Part shown: positions 34,554 to 44,836 of the stretch, piece after piece | How positions within the stretch are numbered: position 1 is the first letter of the stretch | How the letters are laid out: every line of letters starts with the position of its first letter | Assembly (NCBI GenBank): GCA_019448385.1 | Contig: JAGTXO010000016.1 | Location: forward strand, 62,001 to 126,000 | Source of the DNA: Diacronema lutheri | Lineage: Eukaryota > Haptophyta > Pavlovophyceae > Pavlovales > Pavlovaceae | Reading direction: 5' to 3' | DNA length: 64,000 bases | Program-made: the position numbers and the translations under genes | The notes under the pieces: model-generated | Told to the model about the DNA's origin: nothing | The model's database searches: none | What the model saw: only the letters and a program-made list of their open reading frames with translations

Positions 34554-35068
34554 CACTGCTCGCAGCGCGTCAAAGAGCGGGCTCACGACGGCTGCGTGCG
34601 AGCCGATTGTGCGAGTGCTCGGGCCCGAGGCGGCGCGCCGGCGCGGACTGGACGCACCGCGCGATCCTGGCGGACGGTGCGTGTGCGCGCGAGCCGACGA
34701 CGACGCGCCGGCACGGGGGCAGCGGCGGAGCTGGATATGAGCTGTTTAGCATGCGCTGGACGCGGTCGGCCCGTGGGCCATTGGACGCCCCCCGCCGCGG
34801 GGGTCGCGGGCCGCTCGGAGAGCGACTTCTCGACGTCAGGTATTATCGTCACTTTTTGCCGAACTGGAGGAAAGGTTACGCAAAGCCACCAGGAAGTACT
34901 GTGCGAACAGTATATACTAACGACGCTTACAGGCGGGTCAGCAGGAGGGGCGCGCACGGGGCCGAGATATGGGGCTAAAGCCTAAACCAAAACCAGTATC
35001 CGCGGTCATCACACGCTCGCTCGCGCCCGCGAGCCGCCAGGGCGGTCGTCAGGGGGCAAGCGTCCGAG
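34554..35068. other. intergenic region upstream of the 7TM-TIR-like gene
   Basis: No credible gene. The segment around 34840-34930 is less GC-rich (it includes agtatatactaac) and is the best place for the promoter of the downstream gene. Confidence 0.5.
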
Positions 35069-38000
35069 ATGCCGTACCGTCCGTTGACGGAGGTGGACGG
35101 CGGTGCAGTCGCACGCGCGGCGCGAGGCCAGAGCGCGACGTGGGACAAGCGGGTCGCCGCGTTCATGCTGGTCCGCGTGCCCGTCTCGGACGCGGCCAGC
35201 GTGCATTACTGGGAGGCGTGGGTGGTCGTCACGGCGCTCTCGACGGTGGCTGTCACGTGCGTGCTCGCGCTCATCCTCTCGCGGCGCCGGCTCAGGGCGA
35301 GCGTGTACAACCACTTCATCGTCGGGCTCGCGATCCCCGACCTCGTCTTCTCGCTCCTCTGCCTGGCGACGTGCGGCCTGCACGTCGCGCACGGGCACTG
35401 GTACGACGGCGACGCACTATGGCACGGCGACTGGATGTGTGACTTTCAGGCATGGTACACAGTTTTCGGCTCGGCGGGCTCAATGTGGATCAACGTGCTC
35501 ATCACGGCCGAGTTCTTCCGCGTCACGTCGTCGGTCCGCCGGCTGCACACGTACACGCCGCCGCGCGTGCGCACCATCTGGCACCGGCTGCTCGCCGTGT
35601 ACGCGCTCGTCGCCGTGTACGCGTGGGTGCCCACGTTTGGCTACCGCTTTTGGCCGCAGCTACCGATGCGCGCGTACGCCGTGCGCGGGCTCAACTGCCT
35701 GCCCGTCCCGTTTGACGACACATCCAACGCCGTGCAGATCTGCTACATCTACGGGCTGATGGCTTTCTTGCCGTTCGCGATCATGCTCGTCCTCACGACG
35801 TGCATCTTCCGCCCGTCGCTTGGCGCGGACGGTGGGCGCGGGGGCGCGGACCTGCCGACGCAGCGCCCGTCTGCCAAGGTTGTAGCACGCCGCGCTCGCG
35901 CCGCCACCGTCGAGGACGTGCGCCACGGCGCAGATTCGAGCCCGTCGCCACACGTGTTGCCAAGCCCGTCGCGGCTGCCCGCGCCACCCGACGCGACCGG
36001 CATCCGCGTGAGGGCGCCATCCTTGCCCGGCGCCCTCCCGCAGCCCACGCATGCGCTCAACGGTGCGCCGGCGGACGAGACGTACGCACTCGACGTCGTC
36101 GACGAGCGCACGTCCGCGGCGCTGCTCGTCTTCTTCTCGCGGCTCTTCCTCATCATCGCCTTGTGCTGGGCGCCCTTCTTCGCCGTGTGGGCGACGCAGC
36201 TGCCGTACGACAAGGCGGGTGCGCAGTGGGCGTGGCTTGCGGGCACGTGGGCGCATATGCAGGGCTTCGTGTCGTCGATCACATATATGATGAAGGAGGA
36301 CCTGCACGCAGAGCTGAGGCTGCTCGGCGCCGACGCGCGCGGCTGGCTCGCGCGCCGCTGCGGCACAACGCGCGGCGAGGGCGGTGGCACGCGCGCGTTA
36401 CGCCTCGCGCAGCGCGAGAAACGAATCCGCGGCATCATTGGCGGCGGCCAACCGTACGCGCAGCTCAGCGACGACGACAGAACGTCGGCCATCGACATGG
36501 CGGCACTGAGCGGCGACCTGGAGGCGGCGATGGCGGCCGTCGCGCTCGACGCCGAAGCAAACATCATCGCGCGCGAGCGCACGCCGATGCTCGTCGTTGG
36601 CTGGACGGCGTGGCTGCTCTCCGACGAGATCCCGCGCCACTCGCGCGGCATCTGGCGCGAGCGCAAGCCGACGGACACGATCATCTTCATCTCGCACCGA
36701 TGGTGGCGCACCGACGCGCAGCGGCCGGACGACGACGAGCACACCAAGTACCACCTGATCACCGAGGGCGTGCGCATGCTGATGGCCAAGCACGCCATCG
36801 CCGAGGATCAAGCCGCAATCTGGATCGAGTGCGCACGCGCGGCGCGGCGCCGTCGCGCGCGCCGACGCCGCGCGCGAGCCGCCCCCCCCCCCCCCCCCCC
36901 CCCCCCCTCCCCCGCTTGCACCACCCCTCGATCGCGCCTGCACGGCGCGCGAGCGCGGCGCTCGTTGGCTCGCGCGCGCGCGGGCCGCCATGCTTGCACG
37001 ACGGGTCGAGGGGCGATGCGGGCTCAGGCCGCGTCGCCGTGCCGCATTGCGCCGCCTGCCGTGCGCCGCCGTCTGCCGCCATGCGCACAGCTACTCGTGC
37101 ATCGACCAGGACGACACGGCGCAGCAGCGCCTCGGCATCTCGTCGCTCATCACGTACGCGGCCCGCTCGTCCTTCGTGCTCATCCCCGTCGAGCCAACGG
37201 ACGAGGCGATGAGCGCGCTGCACGCGGCGCGCCACCCGATCGACCTGATCGATTACGGCGAGCGCGCGTGGTGCCGCTGCGAGATCTACGTGTTCGTCTG
37301 CCTCGCCGAGGTGACGCGCCGCGCGGTCGCCGTGTACGGCTACTGCAATGCCGACGTTCCTGCGGCAGCGGCGAGGGGCAGGCGCGGCTCGGCCACGCGG
37401 CTCGCGCGGAGAAGCGCGGCGCGCAACTCGACCGTCGCGCACCCGCCTCCACACGGCGACGCGCCTCTTCGCGCCACGCCCACCTTGAGCGGGGCCATGG
37501 GCACCGCCGAGTCGCTGCGCGCGGGTGGGATCAACGTGCTGCGCGCGCTCGGGCTCTTGACGAGTCCGCCCCGAGAGCAGTTGCGCGCGCTGCTCACGAC
37601 GGGCTCTGCGCTCGCGCAACGCTCGCTCGGCGCGCGCGCGCACGGCGGGGGCGGCGTGCGCTTCGCGTTCGACGAGATGCCATCGTCCGGTGAGGTCACG
37701 CTCGAAGCCGACCGCGACACAATCCGCGCCATCGAGGACGACGTGCGCAGCTGGTTTGTGCACTCGGCCGTGCTCGACGAGAAAATCCGCTTCGACCTCG
37801 TCGCCGCCGGCCGCCGGCAGCTCGCGTTCGCGCTCGACGGCAAGCAGGTGGACGTGCAACACGTGCCACTCATCGCGGCGGTGCTCACCTCGTCCGCAAA
37901 TCTCGCGTATCTCACCTGCCTCTCGCTCAGGTCCAACCTGCTCTCGAGCGAGGCGGTGCGCGCCGTCGTCGCGCGGCTCGTCCTCGCCGAGCCGATGGCG

Positions 38001-38411
38001 GCGCTCGTCGAGCTGGACCTCTCGTACAACGCGCACATCGGCGTGGCGGGCGTCAAGGCGCTCGCAAGGGCAGCGGCGCACGCGCGCTTCAACCTCGAGC
38101 AGCTCGGGCTGCGCGGCTGCGAGCTCGAGCCCGACGCGGGCGCGCCGCTCGCGCGGCTCGTGCGCAGAGCGCGCCGACTCGCGCACCTTGATGTGCGCGA
38201 CAACGCGCTTGACGACGGGGCGATCAGCGCGGTGGTCGACGCGTCGTCGGGCACGTGCTTCCTCGTCGACGGCAACCCGATCTCGGCGCGCGTCTTCCAG
38301 CTCGTCGCGCTCGTGCAGATGCGCGCGGCGGGCTTTGCCTTCGACGCGCACCAGCCTGCAACGGGCAAATCTGGGAGCGGCAGCTCATCGTACGGCAGCG
38401 GCTCACCGTGA
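35069..38411 (+). CDS. 7TM (GPCR-like) receptor fused to TIR-like domain and leucine-rich repeats
   Basis: Exons 35069-36828 and 37091-38411; 1026 residues. Seven hydrophobic segments span about 50-410 (for example NHFIVGLAIPDLVFSLLCL, SMWINVLITAEFFRV and FFSRLFLIIALCWAPFFAVW). A long loop lies before TM6, and the layout resembles cAMP-receptor-like or family E GPCRs. Cytoplasmic part: IIFISHRWW (about 538-546), IWIDYSCIDQDD (about 584-595) and RAWCRCEIYVFV (about 646), a TIR-like fold with the WCxxE glutamate (about 651). WIDYSC is only formed by the proposed splice (ga|gtgcgc ... acag|ctac), which supports it. The C-terminus has RI-type leucine-rich repeats (about 860-970; LTCLSLRSNLL, LVELDLSYN, LEQLGLRG, LAHLDVRDN). 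Inference: a surface receptor signalling through a TIR-like effector. Confidence 0.82.
36882..36907 (+). repeat. C-homopolymer in intron of 7TM-TIR-like gene
   Basis: About 25 C in intron 36829-37090. It lies some 180 bases before the acceptor, too far to act as a normal pyrimidine tract. Confidence 0.85.
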
Positions 38412-38545
38412 TCGCCTCGGCGCGGCGCCCTCGGTGCCGCGCAGCGCGAACCGCGCGGAAGAATTTAGAGTCGATGTGCGAATACACTGGCGTCGTCGGG
38501 CGCCCGCTTGGGCTGTAGCTAAGCGCACAGACGCGAGCACGCCGC

Positions 38546-39667
38546 TCACGCGAGCTGGTCGGCCGCGCCGCCCGCGTACGCCACTAGACGCGCCGCTGGC
38601 CGAGCGATCCCGCCGACCGCGAGCACAGCCGCACCAACGACGCCGAGCGCGCCGATGGCGAGGAGCGGCGCACTGGGCGCACTGGCCGTGCGCCGCCCGA
38701 GGTTGGTGTGCTGTGGGCCTGCGCGGCGCGAACCAAAGCGGCGCGCGCGCGGCGGCACGTCGGCGGGTGGGCCACGCGGCGCGGGAGCGCGAGGCCGCGC
38801 GGCGCGGCGGCGCGGCGCGCGCGCACCGTGCGCAGGCCGGGTGGGCTGAGCGGCAGCTTGCGCCTCGGCGAGCGCGGCCCCTATCGCGCCGCCGTCGGCC
38901 GCCGGCTCGAGCAGCGCGCCGGCCGAGCCGCACGCCGGGTAGTCGGGGACGTAGGCGCCGCCGCACGTGACGGCGAGCGCGTCTGCAGGCGTGCAACCAC
39001 AGTGGATGTGCTTGCATACGTGCGAGTGGCAATCGGCGAGGCGGGGAACGCGCGTCGGGCTGGTCGGCGCATCGACGCTCGCGCTCCCATCCTCGCCGCC
39101 GCTCGCGCGCGCGTGTCCGCGCGCGGCGGTGAGCGCGCGCCCGCGCCCCGCGCGGCACTCGACCGCCCAGAGATTAATAGGCAGCGTCGACGTGTCCTCC
39201 TCGGAGATGCGCTGCTCGATGGCGGCCTCGTAGCCGAGCTGGCGGCAAAGGACGTGCGCACTCTCGAGCGTGTCCTGCGTATAGTGCCTGCACACTGTCC
39301 CCCACCTCCCGTCCTTGTAGAAGAGCATCGTGCCGGACGGGTACGACGTCAGCGACACGTCGCCGTCAACCGGCGGCGCGCAGCGCACGGGCGCGGGCGA
39401 GGGAGGCGGAAGCGCGGGCGGAGGTGGCGCACCGGGCGCGGCGGGCGGCTCGCCGCCGAGCGGCGCGTCCGAGAAGAGCTGCGTCGGAGTCGGCGCCGTC
39501 CACGGTGTCGCCGATGGGTCGCCGCCGCCGCCCGACGACCGCCCGAGTGCGCCCGTGGGCGCGGCGGAGGCCGCGCGGTTCGCGCTCGCCTCGGCGCGGC
39601 GCTCTGCGGGCGTTGTTCGCGCACTGCCGAGCAGCAGCGCGCTCATGAGGGCCGTCAGCTGCGGCAT
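38546..39667 (-). CDS. SRCR-like domain membrane protein
   Basis: 373 residues from the Met of MPQLTALMSALLLGSA, which makes a plausible signal peptide. An in-frame Met 18 codons upstream (39721) would precede it and is less likely. A Pro/Gly-rich spacer is followed by an SRCR-like domain: CAPPVDGDVSLTSYPSGTML, YKDGRWGTVC, HVLCRQLGYEAA and LWAVEC. A Cys/His-rich stretch comes next (ADCHSHVCKHIHCGC). A hydrophobic segment near the C-terminus (APLLAIGALGVVGAAVLAVG) suggests a type I membrane protein with a very short tail. The SRCR part resembles the one fused to the papain-like protein at 27472-28121 ([14 protein letters not shown]). Extracellular ligand or pathogen binding is known for the family; the ligand here is unknown. 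Single exon. Confidence 0.75.
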   Translation of the reverse strand: MPQLTALMSALLLGSARTTPAERRAEASANRAASAAPTGALGRSSGGGGDPSATPWTAPTPTQLFSDAPLGGEPPAAPGAPPPPALPPPSPAPVRCAPPVDGDVSLTSYPSGTMLFYKDGRWGTVCRHYTQDTLESAHVLCRQLGYEAAIEQRISEEDTSTLPINLWAVECRAGRGRALTAARGHARASGGEDGSASVDAPTSPTRVPRLADCHSHVCKHIHCGCTPADALAVTCGGAYVPDYPACGSAGALLEPAADGGAIGAALAEAQAAAQPTRPAHGARAPRRRAARPRAPAPRGPPADVPPRARRFGSRRAGPQHTNLGRRTASAPSAPLLAIGALGVVGAAVLAVGGIARPAARLVAYAGGAADQLA

Positions 39668-39771
39668 CTGCTGCGCCGCGCTCCCGCTGCGGAGATCGGC
39701 TGCTGGGCAGCGGCCGCACAAATCGGCGCCCGGCGCCCGTTTGTCCTATTCCGGATTTCGACGGTTTCATC
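39668..39771. promoter_or_regulatory. 104-bp divergent promoter region
   Basis: Separates the start codons of the SRCR protein (-) and the SF-assemblin-like protein (+). A less GC-rich patch (cctattccggatttcgacgg) sits just before the plus-strand start. Confidence 0.4.
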
Positions 39772-40803
39772 ATGGTCGCCATGAAGAGCGCCTCGCTGCT
39801 CAGCAAGCCGCGGAGCGCGACGTCGCGCGCGGGGTCGACGGCGAGCTCGGCCATCGGTGGGGCCAGCGCGCTCACGCGCCCTTCCAACTCGCTCGTCCGC
39901 CCGTCAGCCGCGCAATTTGGCTCGTCGGCGTTTGCGGGCGCCGGCGCGCGTGCGCCGCGCGCGCCCGGGCCGAGTGGCGGCGGCGGTGCGGACGCAGCCG
40001 AGCTGCGCGCGCTGCGCGCGCAGGTGCGCTCGGACGAGCGGGTTGGTAAGCTGAACGCGCTCGTCGACGAGATTGGCGTTTTTAATGACGAGCTGCACGG
40101 CGCCGAGTGGGCCGAGCGCGAAGCGGCCGAGGCGCGGCTGCAGGCGGCCGAGCGGACGATCGAGCGGCTGCAGCGCGGCGTGGCCGCAGAAGTGGAGGCG
40201 CGGATCGCGGTGATGGACGACGTCAGCATCAACCTTGCCGCGCAGGCCGACAATCTCGACCGCGCGCAGGCCGCGCGCCTCGTGGACGCGCGCCGCGCGG
40301 TCGACGTCGACATCGCCTCGACCAGAAGCCGGCTCGAGCTCGCCGACGTCGTCTTCGAGCAAGAGCGCGTGGCGTCGCACCGCGTGATTGAGCGCGCGCA
40401 CGCCGCGCTGCTTAAGACGCTCCGCGAGCTGCGCGACGCGCTCGGCGTCGAGATCGCCGCGCGGATCGAGCGCGAGGCGGCGTGCGCGCAGCAGGTGGCG
40501 GCGCAGGCGTTCGCGCTGCAGGAGCTGCTGCAGGGCGAGGCGGGCGCGTTCCAGGCGAGCCTTGGACAGCTGCGCGACGCGCAGGAGCAGGCGCGCGCGC
40601 TGCTCGTCAAGTCGGACGACGCGTTCAAGCACAGCCTGATGACGCAGCTCACAGGATGCCAGCGCGCGCTCAAGGCGGAGTGCGAGGAGCGGTACGCGGT
40701 CGAGAAGCAGTTTGTCGCCAACTTGCAGGATTACGCCGGCGGGCTGATCGACGGGCTGAAGAACGTCAACCTGCGCGTGCACGACGACGGCGTGATCCGG
40801 TGA
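39772..40803 (+). CDS. SF-assemblin / beta-giardin-like flagellar-root coiled-coil protein
   Basis: 343 residues in a single exon. A Ser/Ala/Arg-rich non-helical head (about 1-75) is followed by a continuous coiled coil to the C-terminus. This two-part layout and length fit SF-assemblins, which build the striated fibres around algal basal bodies. The end (EERYAVEKQFVANLQDYAGG then LIDGLKNVN) matches the family's closing pattern of a charged heptad, an NDY-like motif, GL and VN. I recognise it by pattern only. With the dynein gene it indicates a flagellated cell. Confidence 0.6.
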   Translation: MVAMKSASLLSKPRSATSRAGSTASSAIGGASALTRPSNSLVRPSAAQFGSSAFAGAGARAPRAPGPSGGGGADAAELRALRAQVRSDERVGKLNALVDEIGVFNDELHGAEWAEREAAEARLQAAERTIERLQRGVAAEVEARIAVMDDVSINLAAQADNLDRAQAARLVDARRAVDVDIASTRSRLELADVVFEQERVASHRVIERAHAALLKTLRELRDALGVEIAARIEREAACAQQVAAQAFALQELLQGEAGAFQASLGQLRDAQEQARALLVKSDDAFKHSLMTQLTGCQRALKAECEERYAVEKQFVANLQDYAGGLIDGLKNVNLRVHDDGVIR

Positions 40804-40905
40804 GCTGAAGTCAACCCCAGTGTCTTCCCTCTTGATAACTGAAGTCAATAGGGCAGACGCTGTCGTCGAAGAGGCGCGCGCCTTTGCAGGAAGACGCCTG
40901 CCAGT

Positions 40906-43900
40906 ATGCTCGCGCTCAGACGAGCGGCGGCGCCGCGCGGCGCGCTTGCGCGCGCGGCGGCGCGGCGCCTGTGCGCACCGAGCGGTGGCGAGCCGCGCCA
41001 TCCCGTGCCGCGCGGCTTCGAGCGCTTCTTCCCGCCCGGCGCGCGCGACATGCCTGCGGGCGCCGCAGTCCGAGGGTCGTCGCCGCCGCGGGCCAAGCCC
41101 GCAGCGTCCGAGCCGGGCGGCGATGGCGGGGGCGGCGGCGGCAGCGGTGGCGGCGGCGGCGCGGGCGGTGGCCCGAAGCGCGACAAGGACGGTGCGCGCA
41201 GCCCGACGCCCGCCGAGCTCGTGATGGCGGCGGGCGCCGGGCTGTTGCTCGCGAGCGCGTTTGACTGGCCGCGCATCCTCGGCTTTGAGGGCGCGGGCGG
41301 CGCGGGCGCGCGCCGCGAGATCTCGATGCAGCAGTTCCTCGCGCAGGTGCTGCCGTCTGGTCGCGTCCGCCGCCTCGTCGTCGTCAACGGCTCGCAGGTG
41401 CGTGTGTACCTCGGCGACTACCCGGCGCACGCGCCGCCGGTCGTCGACGGTGCTCCGCCCGTTCAGCCGGCCGCGTCGTCGGCAGGGCAGCGCGGCGCGC
41501 CGGCCGATTCGCCGCTGCTGATGCGCCGGCGCGCCGACGGCACGGGTGGCGCGAGCGTCTCGCCCGGCGAAGATGAGGTCCTCGCCTTCGTCTTCTCTAT
41601 CGGTGACTGGCAGCACCGCGCGCCGCGCCGCGCCCTGCCCTGCCCGTCCGTCGGCGCGCGCGCTGCCCACCCGCGCGCGGTGTGAGGGCGGACGCGCCAC
41701 GTGACGGGCGCGCACACGCTCACCACGTGCACGCCCCGGCCCGCGCTTCCGGCGCGCGGCAGGCTCGGTCGACCAGTTTGAAGAGAGGCTCGACGCGGCG
41801 CAGCGCGAGCTCGGCGCCGAGCCGTCTCAGTGCGTGCCCGTGCGGTACGTGACGGCGACGAGCGCGGCCGCGGAGGCGGTGCGCTGGCTGCCCACGCTGC
41901 TCGTGCTCGGCCTGATGGTCTTCGCGTATCGGAACGCTGCGAGCGGTGCGATGGGCGGGGGCGCCGGCCAAATCTTCTCCGTGGGCAAGTCGAAGGCCAA
42001 GCGCGCGGGCAAGGTCGACACGCGCTTCACCGACGTGGCCGGGCTGCAGGAGGCCAAGGGCGAGGTGATGGAGTTTGTCGACTTCTTGAAGAACCCCGCG
42101 CGTTACACGCGGCTCGGCGCCAAGATCCCGAAGGGCGCGCTGCTCGTCGGCCCGCCGGGCTGCGGCAAGACGCTGCTCGCCAAGGCCGTTGCCGGCGAGT
42201 CTGAGCGCCCCTTCTTTTCCGTCTCGGGATCTGACTTCATCGAGATGTTCGTCGGCGTAGGGCCCGCGCGCGTGCGCGACATGTTTGCCGAGGCGCGCAG
42301 GGCAGCGGTGCGTGCGCGCGCCCGCCGGCGCGAGCGGCGTTGCGACCGCGCGCTCGCACGCAGCCCTCCAGCCCTCTCGCGCGGCGGCCAGCTCACGCGC
42401 CTCATCCTCCCGCCCGCCCGCCCGCCCGCCCGCCCGCCCGCCCGCCCGCCCCACGGCAGCCATGCCTCATCTTCATCGACGAAATCGATGCCGTCGGGCG
42501 CGCGCGCGGGCGCGGCGGCGTTGCGGGCGGCGGCAACGACGAGCGCGAGAACACGCTCAACCAGCTGCTCGTCGAGATGGACGGCTTTGCGTCGAGCGCG
42601 GGCGTGATCATCCTCGCGGGCACGAACAGGCCCGACGTGCTCGACAATGCGCTCACGCGGCCCGGCCGCTTTGACCGCCAGATCTCGGTGGACAAGCCCG
42701 ACATCTCGTGCGCGCCGAGCGGCGGGGTCAGAGTCCCGCGCCAAGCGCGTCAGCTGCGCCGAGCGCTTCCATTGGCGCGCGCTTGCGCGCACGCGCCGCT
42801 CACCCGCCCGCCGCCGCGCGCCCGTCCGTGCCCCTTCCCCTTCCCCCAGCGGTCGCGAGCAAATCTTTCGGCTGCACCTGACGCCGCTCACACTCAACGG
42901 TGGGCAGGAGCGCTCGCCCGAGCTTGCGAACCGGCTGGCGGCACTCACGCCGGGGATGAGCGGCGCTGAGATCGCAAACGTGTGCAACGAGGCGGCGCTG
43001 ATCGCCGCGCGAGAGGGCGCGGGCTCTGTCGGCATGTCACACCTCGACCGCGCCGTCGACCGCGTGCTCGGCGGTCTCGAGAAGAAGACACGCACGCAGC
43101 TGCAGCGCGAGCGCGTCACCGTCGCGTGGCACGAGGCGGGGCACGCGGTCGCCGGCTGGTTCCTGCCGTACGCCGACCCGGTGATGAAGGTGAGCATCGT
43201 GCCGCGCGGCCGCGGCTCGCTCGGCTACTCGCAGTCGCTGCCGCGCGAGATCGCACTCTACTCGGAGGAGCACCTCGAGGACATGGTGCGCATGGCGCTC
43301 GGTGGGCGCGCGGCCGAGCAGCTCGTGCTCGGCGAGGTGAGCACCGGCGCGCAGAACGACATGGAGCGCGTGACCGCCATCGCGCAGCAGTGCGTTTCGG
43401 CGTTTGGCTTCTCCGAAAAGATTGGCCACGTCTCCTTCGCGCAGCAGCGCGGCGGCGACAACGAGAGCAACGAGCTCTTCAAGCCATACTCCGAGGTGCG
43501 CGCGCGCGCGCGTGTGGCGCGCGCGCTGCGCTGCTGGCGCCGGATCGCCGTCGACTGTGCACGTCGCGCTCTCACACGCGCGCGCGCGGCGCTCGGCGCG
43601 GCGGTGCACGCGCCCTCGCCGCCGCAGGCGACGGCGCAGGTGATCGACGCGGAGGTGCGCCAGCGCGTGGCGGCTTCGTACGAGGCCGTCCTCGCGCTGC
43701 TGCGCGACAAGAGGCCGCAGCTCGACGCGCTCGCCGAGCGGCTGCTCCTGAAGGAGGTGGTCGGCGTTGAGGACCTTGTCGAGCTGCTCGGCCCGCGCAA
43801 GAGCGTCGTCGGCGATTCGCGCTACGACGAGTACCTCTCAAAGATGATCCGGCCGGACGAGAAGGCGAGCGGCGCGCAGCCGCCGCCGCCCTCGCCCTCG

Positions 43901-43939
43901 TCGCCGCCATCGGGCGAGGGCGCACCCGCACCCGCGTGA
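40906..43939 (+). CDS. AFG3: mitochondrial m-AAA protease, AFG3/FtsH family
   Basis: ATP- and Zn-dependent protease of the inner mitochondrial membrane. Exons 40906-41602, 41763-42307, 42460-42707, 42850-43495, 43628-43939; 815 residues. It has an Arg/Ala-rich presequence ([20 protein letters not shown]) and a Gly-rich spacer. An FtsH_ext domain follows, with [13 protein letters not shown] across the first splice. A TM segment precedes the AAA+ module: Walker A GPPGCGKT, Walker [24 protein letters not shown] and RPGRFDR. The zinc site is [10 protein letters not shown] (about 592), and the conserved C-terminal KPYSE|ATAQVID is also present. FtsH_ext and the presequence favour AFG3 over plastid FtsH. 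All five exons are needed to restore the family sequence. Confidence 0.93.
42411..42451 (+). repeat. (CCCG)n microsatellite in AFG3 intron
   Basis: About ten copies of cccg inside intron 42308-42459, ending just before the acceptor acggcag. Confidence 0.9.
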
Positions 43940-44064
43940 TGATCAGACTGACTCAGTGCATTCGCGCTTCAGACAGCTGGCACTGCCACACATCGACAAG
44001 AGCCGTCTGCGCGAATTGTTCAGTGGTGTTGCCCGCCGAGGCGAAGTGTAACGTGTCCCAACTC

Positions 44065-44724
44065 TCACCACACCGCCTCGCCTTCCACCAGCTTCGCGGC
44101 GACCACGCGCGAGTCTGTCGGCCTGAAGCGGAATGCGCAGAGCGTCGACGCGAGCAGCTCGACCGGGAACGCCGACAGCTCGGGCAGCATGCCCGCGCGG
44201 CCGATGCGCTGGACGAGCTGCGCGAGCGCGCCGCTCGGCGGCTCGCGCACGGGCACCTCCGCGCCCGGGCTCCACCAGATGTCCTCCCAGATCACGCGCA
44301 CCGTCCGCGCGTCGAGCGGCGCCCATGCGCCGCGCGCGGACAAAAAGCCGCCGCCAGTTAGCGCGCCGCCGTACCGAACATGCGAGCTGATGCCGTCGCG
44401 CGCGTCCAGCTCGTACGTCACGTCAAACTCCACGCCGAGCACTCGGCCGAGCTGCTCGATGTGCGGCGCGTGCACCACGCGCCACGTGCCGCGCGCGAGC
44501 TCGCCACGCGCCGCGTGCGCAGGATCGATTGGCGGGTGCGCGGCGATGTACTGGTCGAGCAGGCGCTCAACGTCGGCGGGCAACAGGCCACCAAGCGTGG
44601 GCGCCGCGCGTCGTGCGATGAGCGCGCGGCGGAGCTCGGTGGACGACGGGACGGACGACAGGCCGAGCGCGGGCGCGAGCAGCAAGCTGAGCGTACAAAC
44701 CCGGGCAGGAAAAAGGGACGCCAT
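44065..44724 (-). CDS. PAP/fibrillin-like, probably plastid-targeted protein
   Basis: 219 residues in a single exon. It begins with a signal-peptide-like MASLFPARVCTLSLLLAPALG followed by a Ser-containing basic stretch, as in bipartite plastid targeting. The core GTWRVVHAPHIEQLGRVLG, FDVTYELD, SHVRYGG, GFLSARG and VRVIWEDIWW looks like the beta-barrel lipid-associated proteins of plastids (PAP/fibrillin). That assignment rests on the GTW start and the alternating strands, so it is moderate. It is convergent with the AFG3 gene (125 bp between stops) and 112 bp upstream of the end of the next minus-strand gene. Confidence 0.6.
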   Translation of the reverse strand: MASLFPARVCTLSLLLAPALGLSSVPSSTELRRALIARRAAPTLGGLLPADVERLLDQYIAAHPPIDPAHAARGELARGTWRVVHAPHIEQLGRVLGVEFDVTYELDARDGISSHVRYGGALTGGGFLSARGAWAPLDARTVRVIWEDIWWSPGAEVPVREPPSGALAQLVQRIGRAGMLPELSAFPVELLASTLCAFRFRPTDSRVVAAKLVEGEAVW

Positions 44725-44836
44725 CTTTCGACGGTTATGACGAGCGATCTATCATCATACTAACGTAGGGGTCAGCACCAGCTGCGGGGGAATCGAGTAG
44801 CCACCAATGTCGTCGATTCATCATGACCATCATGAG

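Noticed and set aside
32961-34586. 541-residue minus-strand frame opposite the polycystin-like gene
   Set aside because: No motifs, Arg/Val/Glu-rich composition typical of an antisense shadow, and its start lies in the 45-bp array.
34545-34985. 146-residue plus-strand frame upstream of the 7TM gene
   Set aside because: No signal, domain or conserved pattern; begins in the repeat array.
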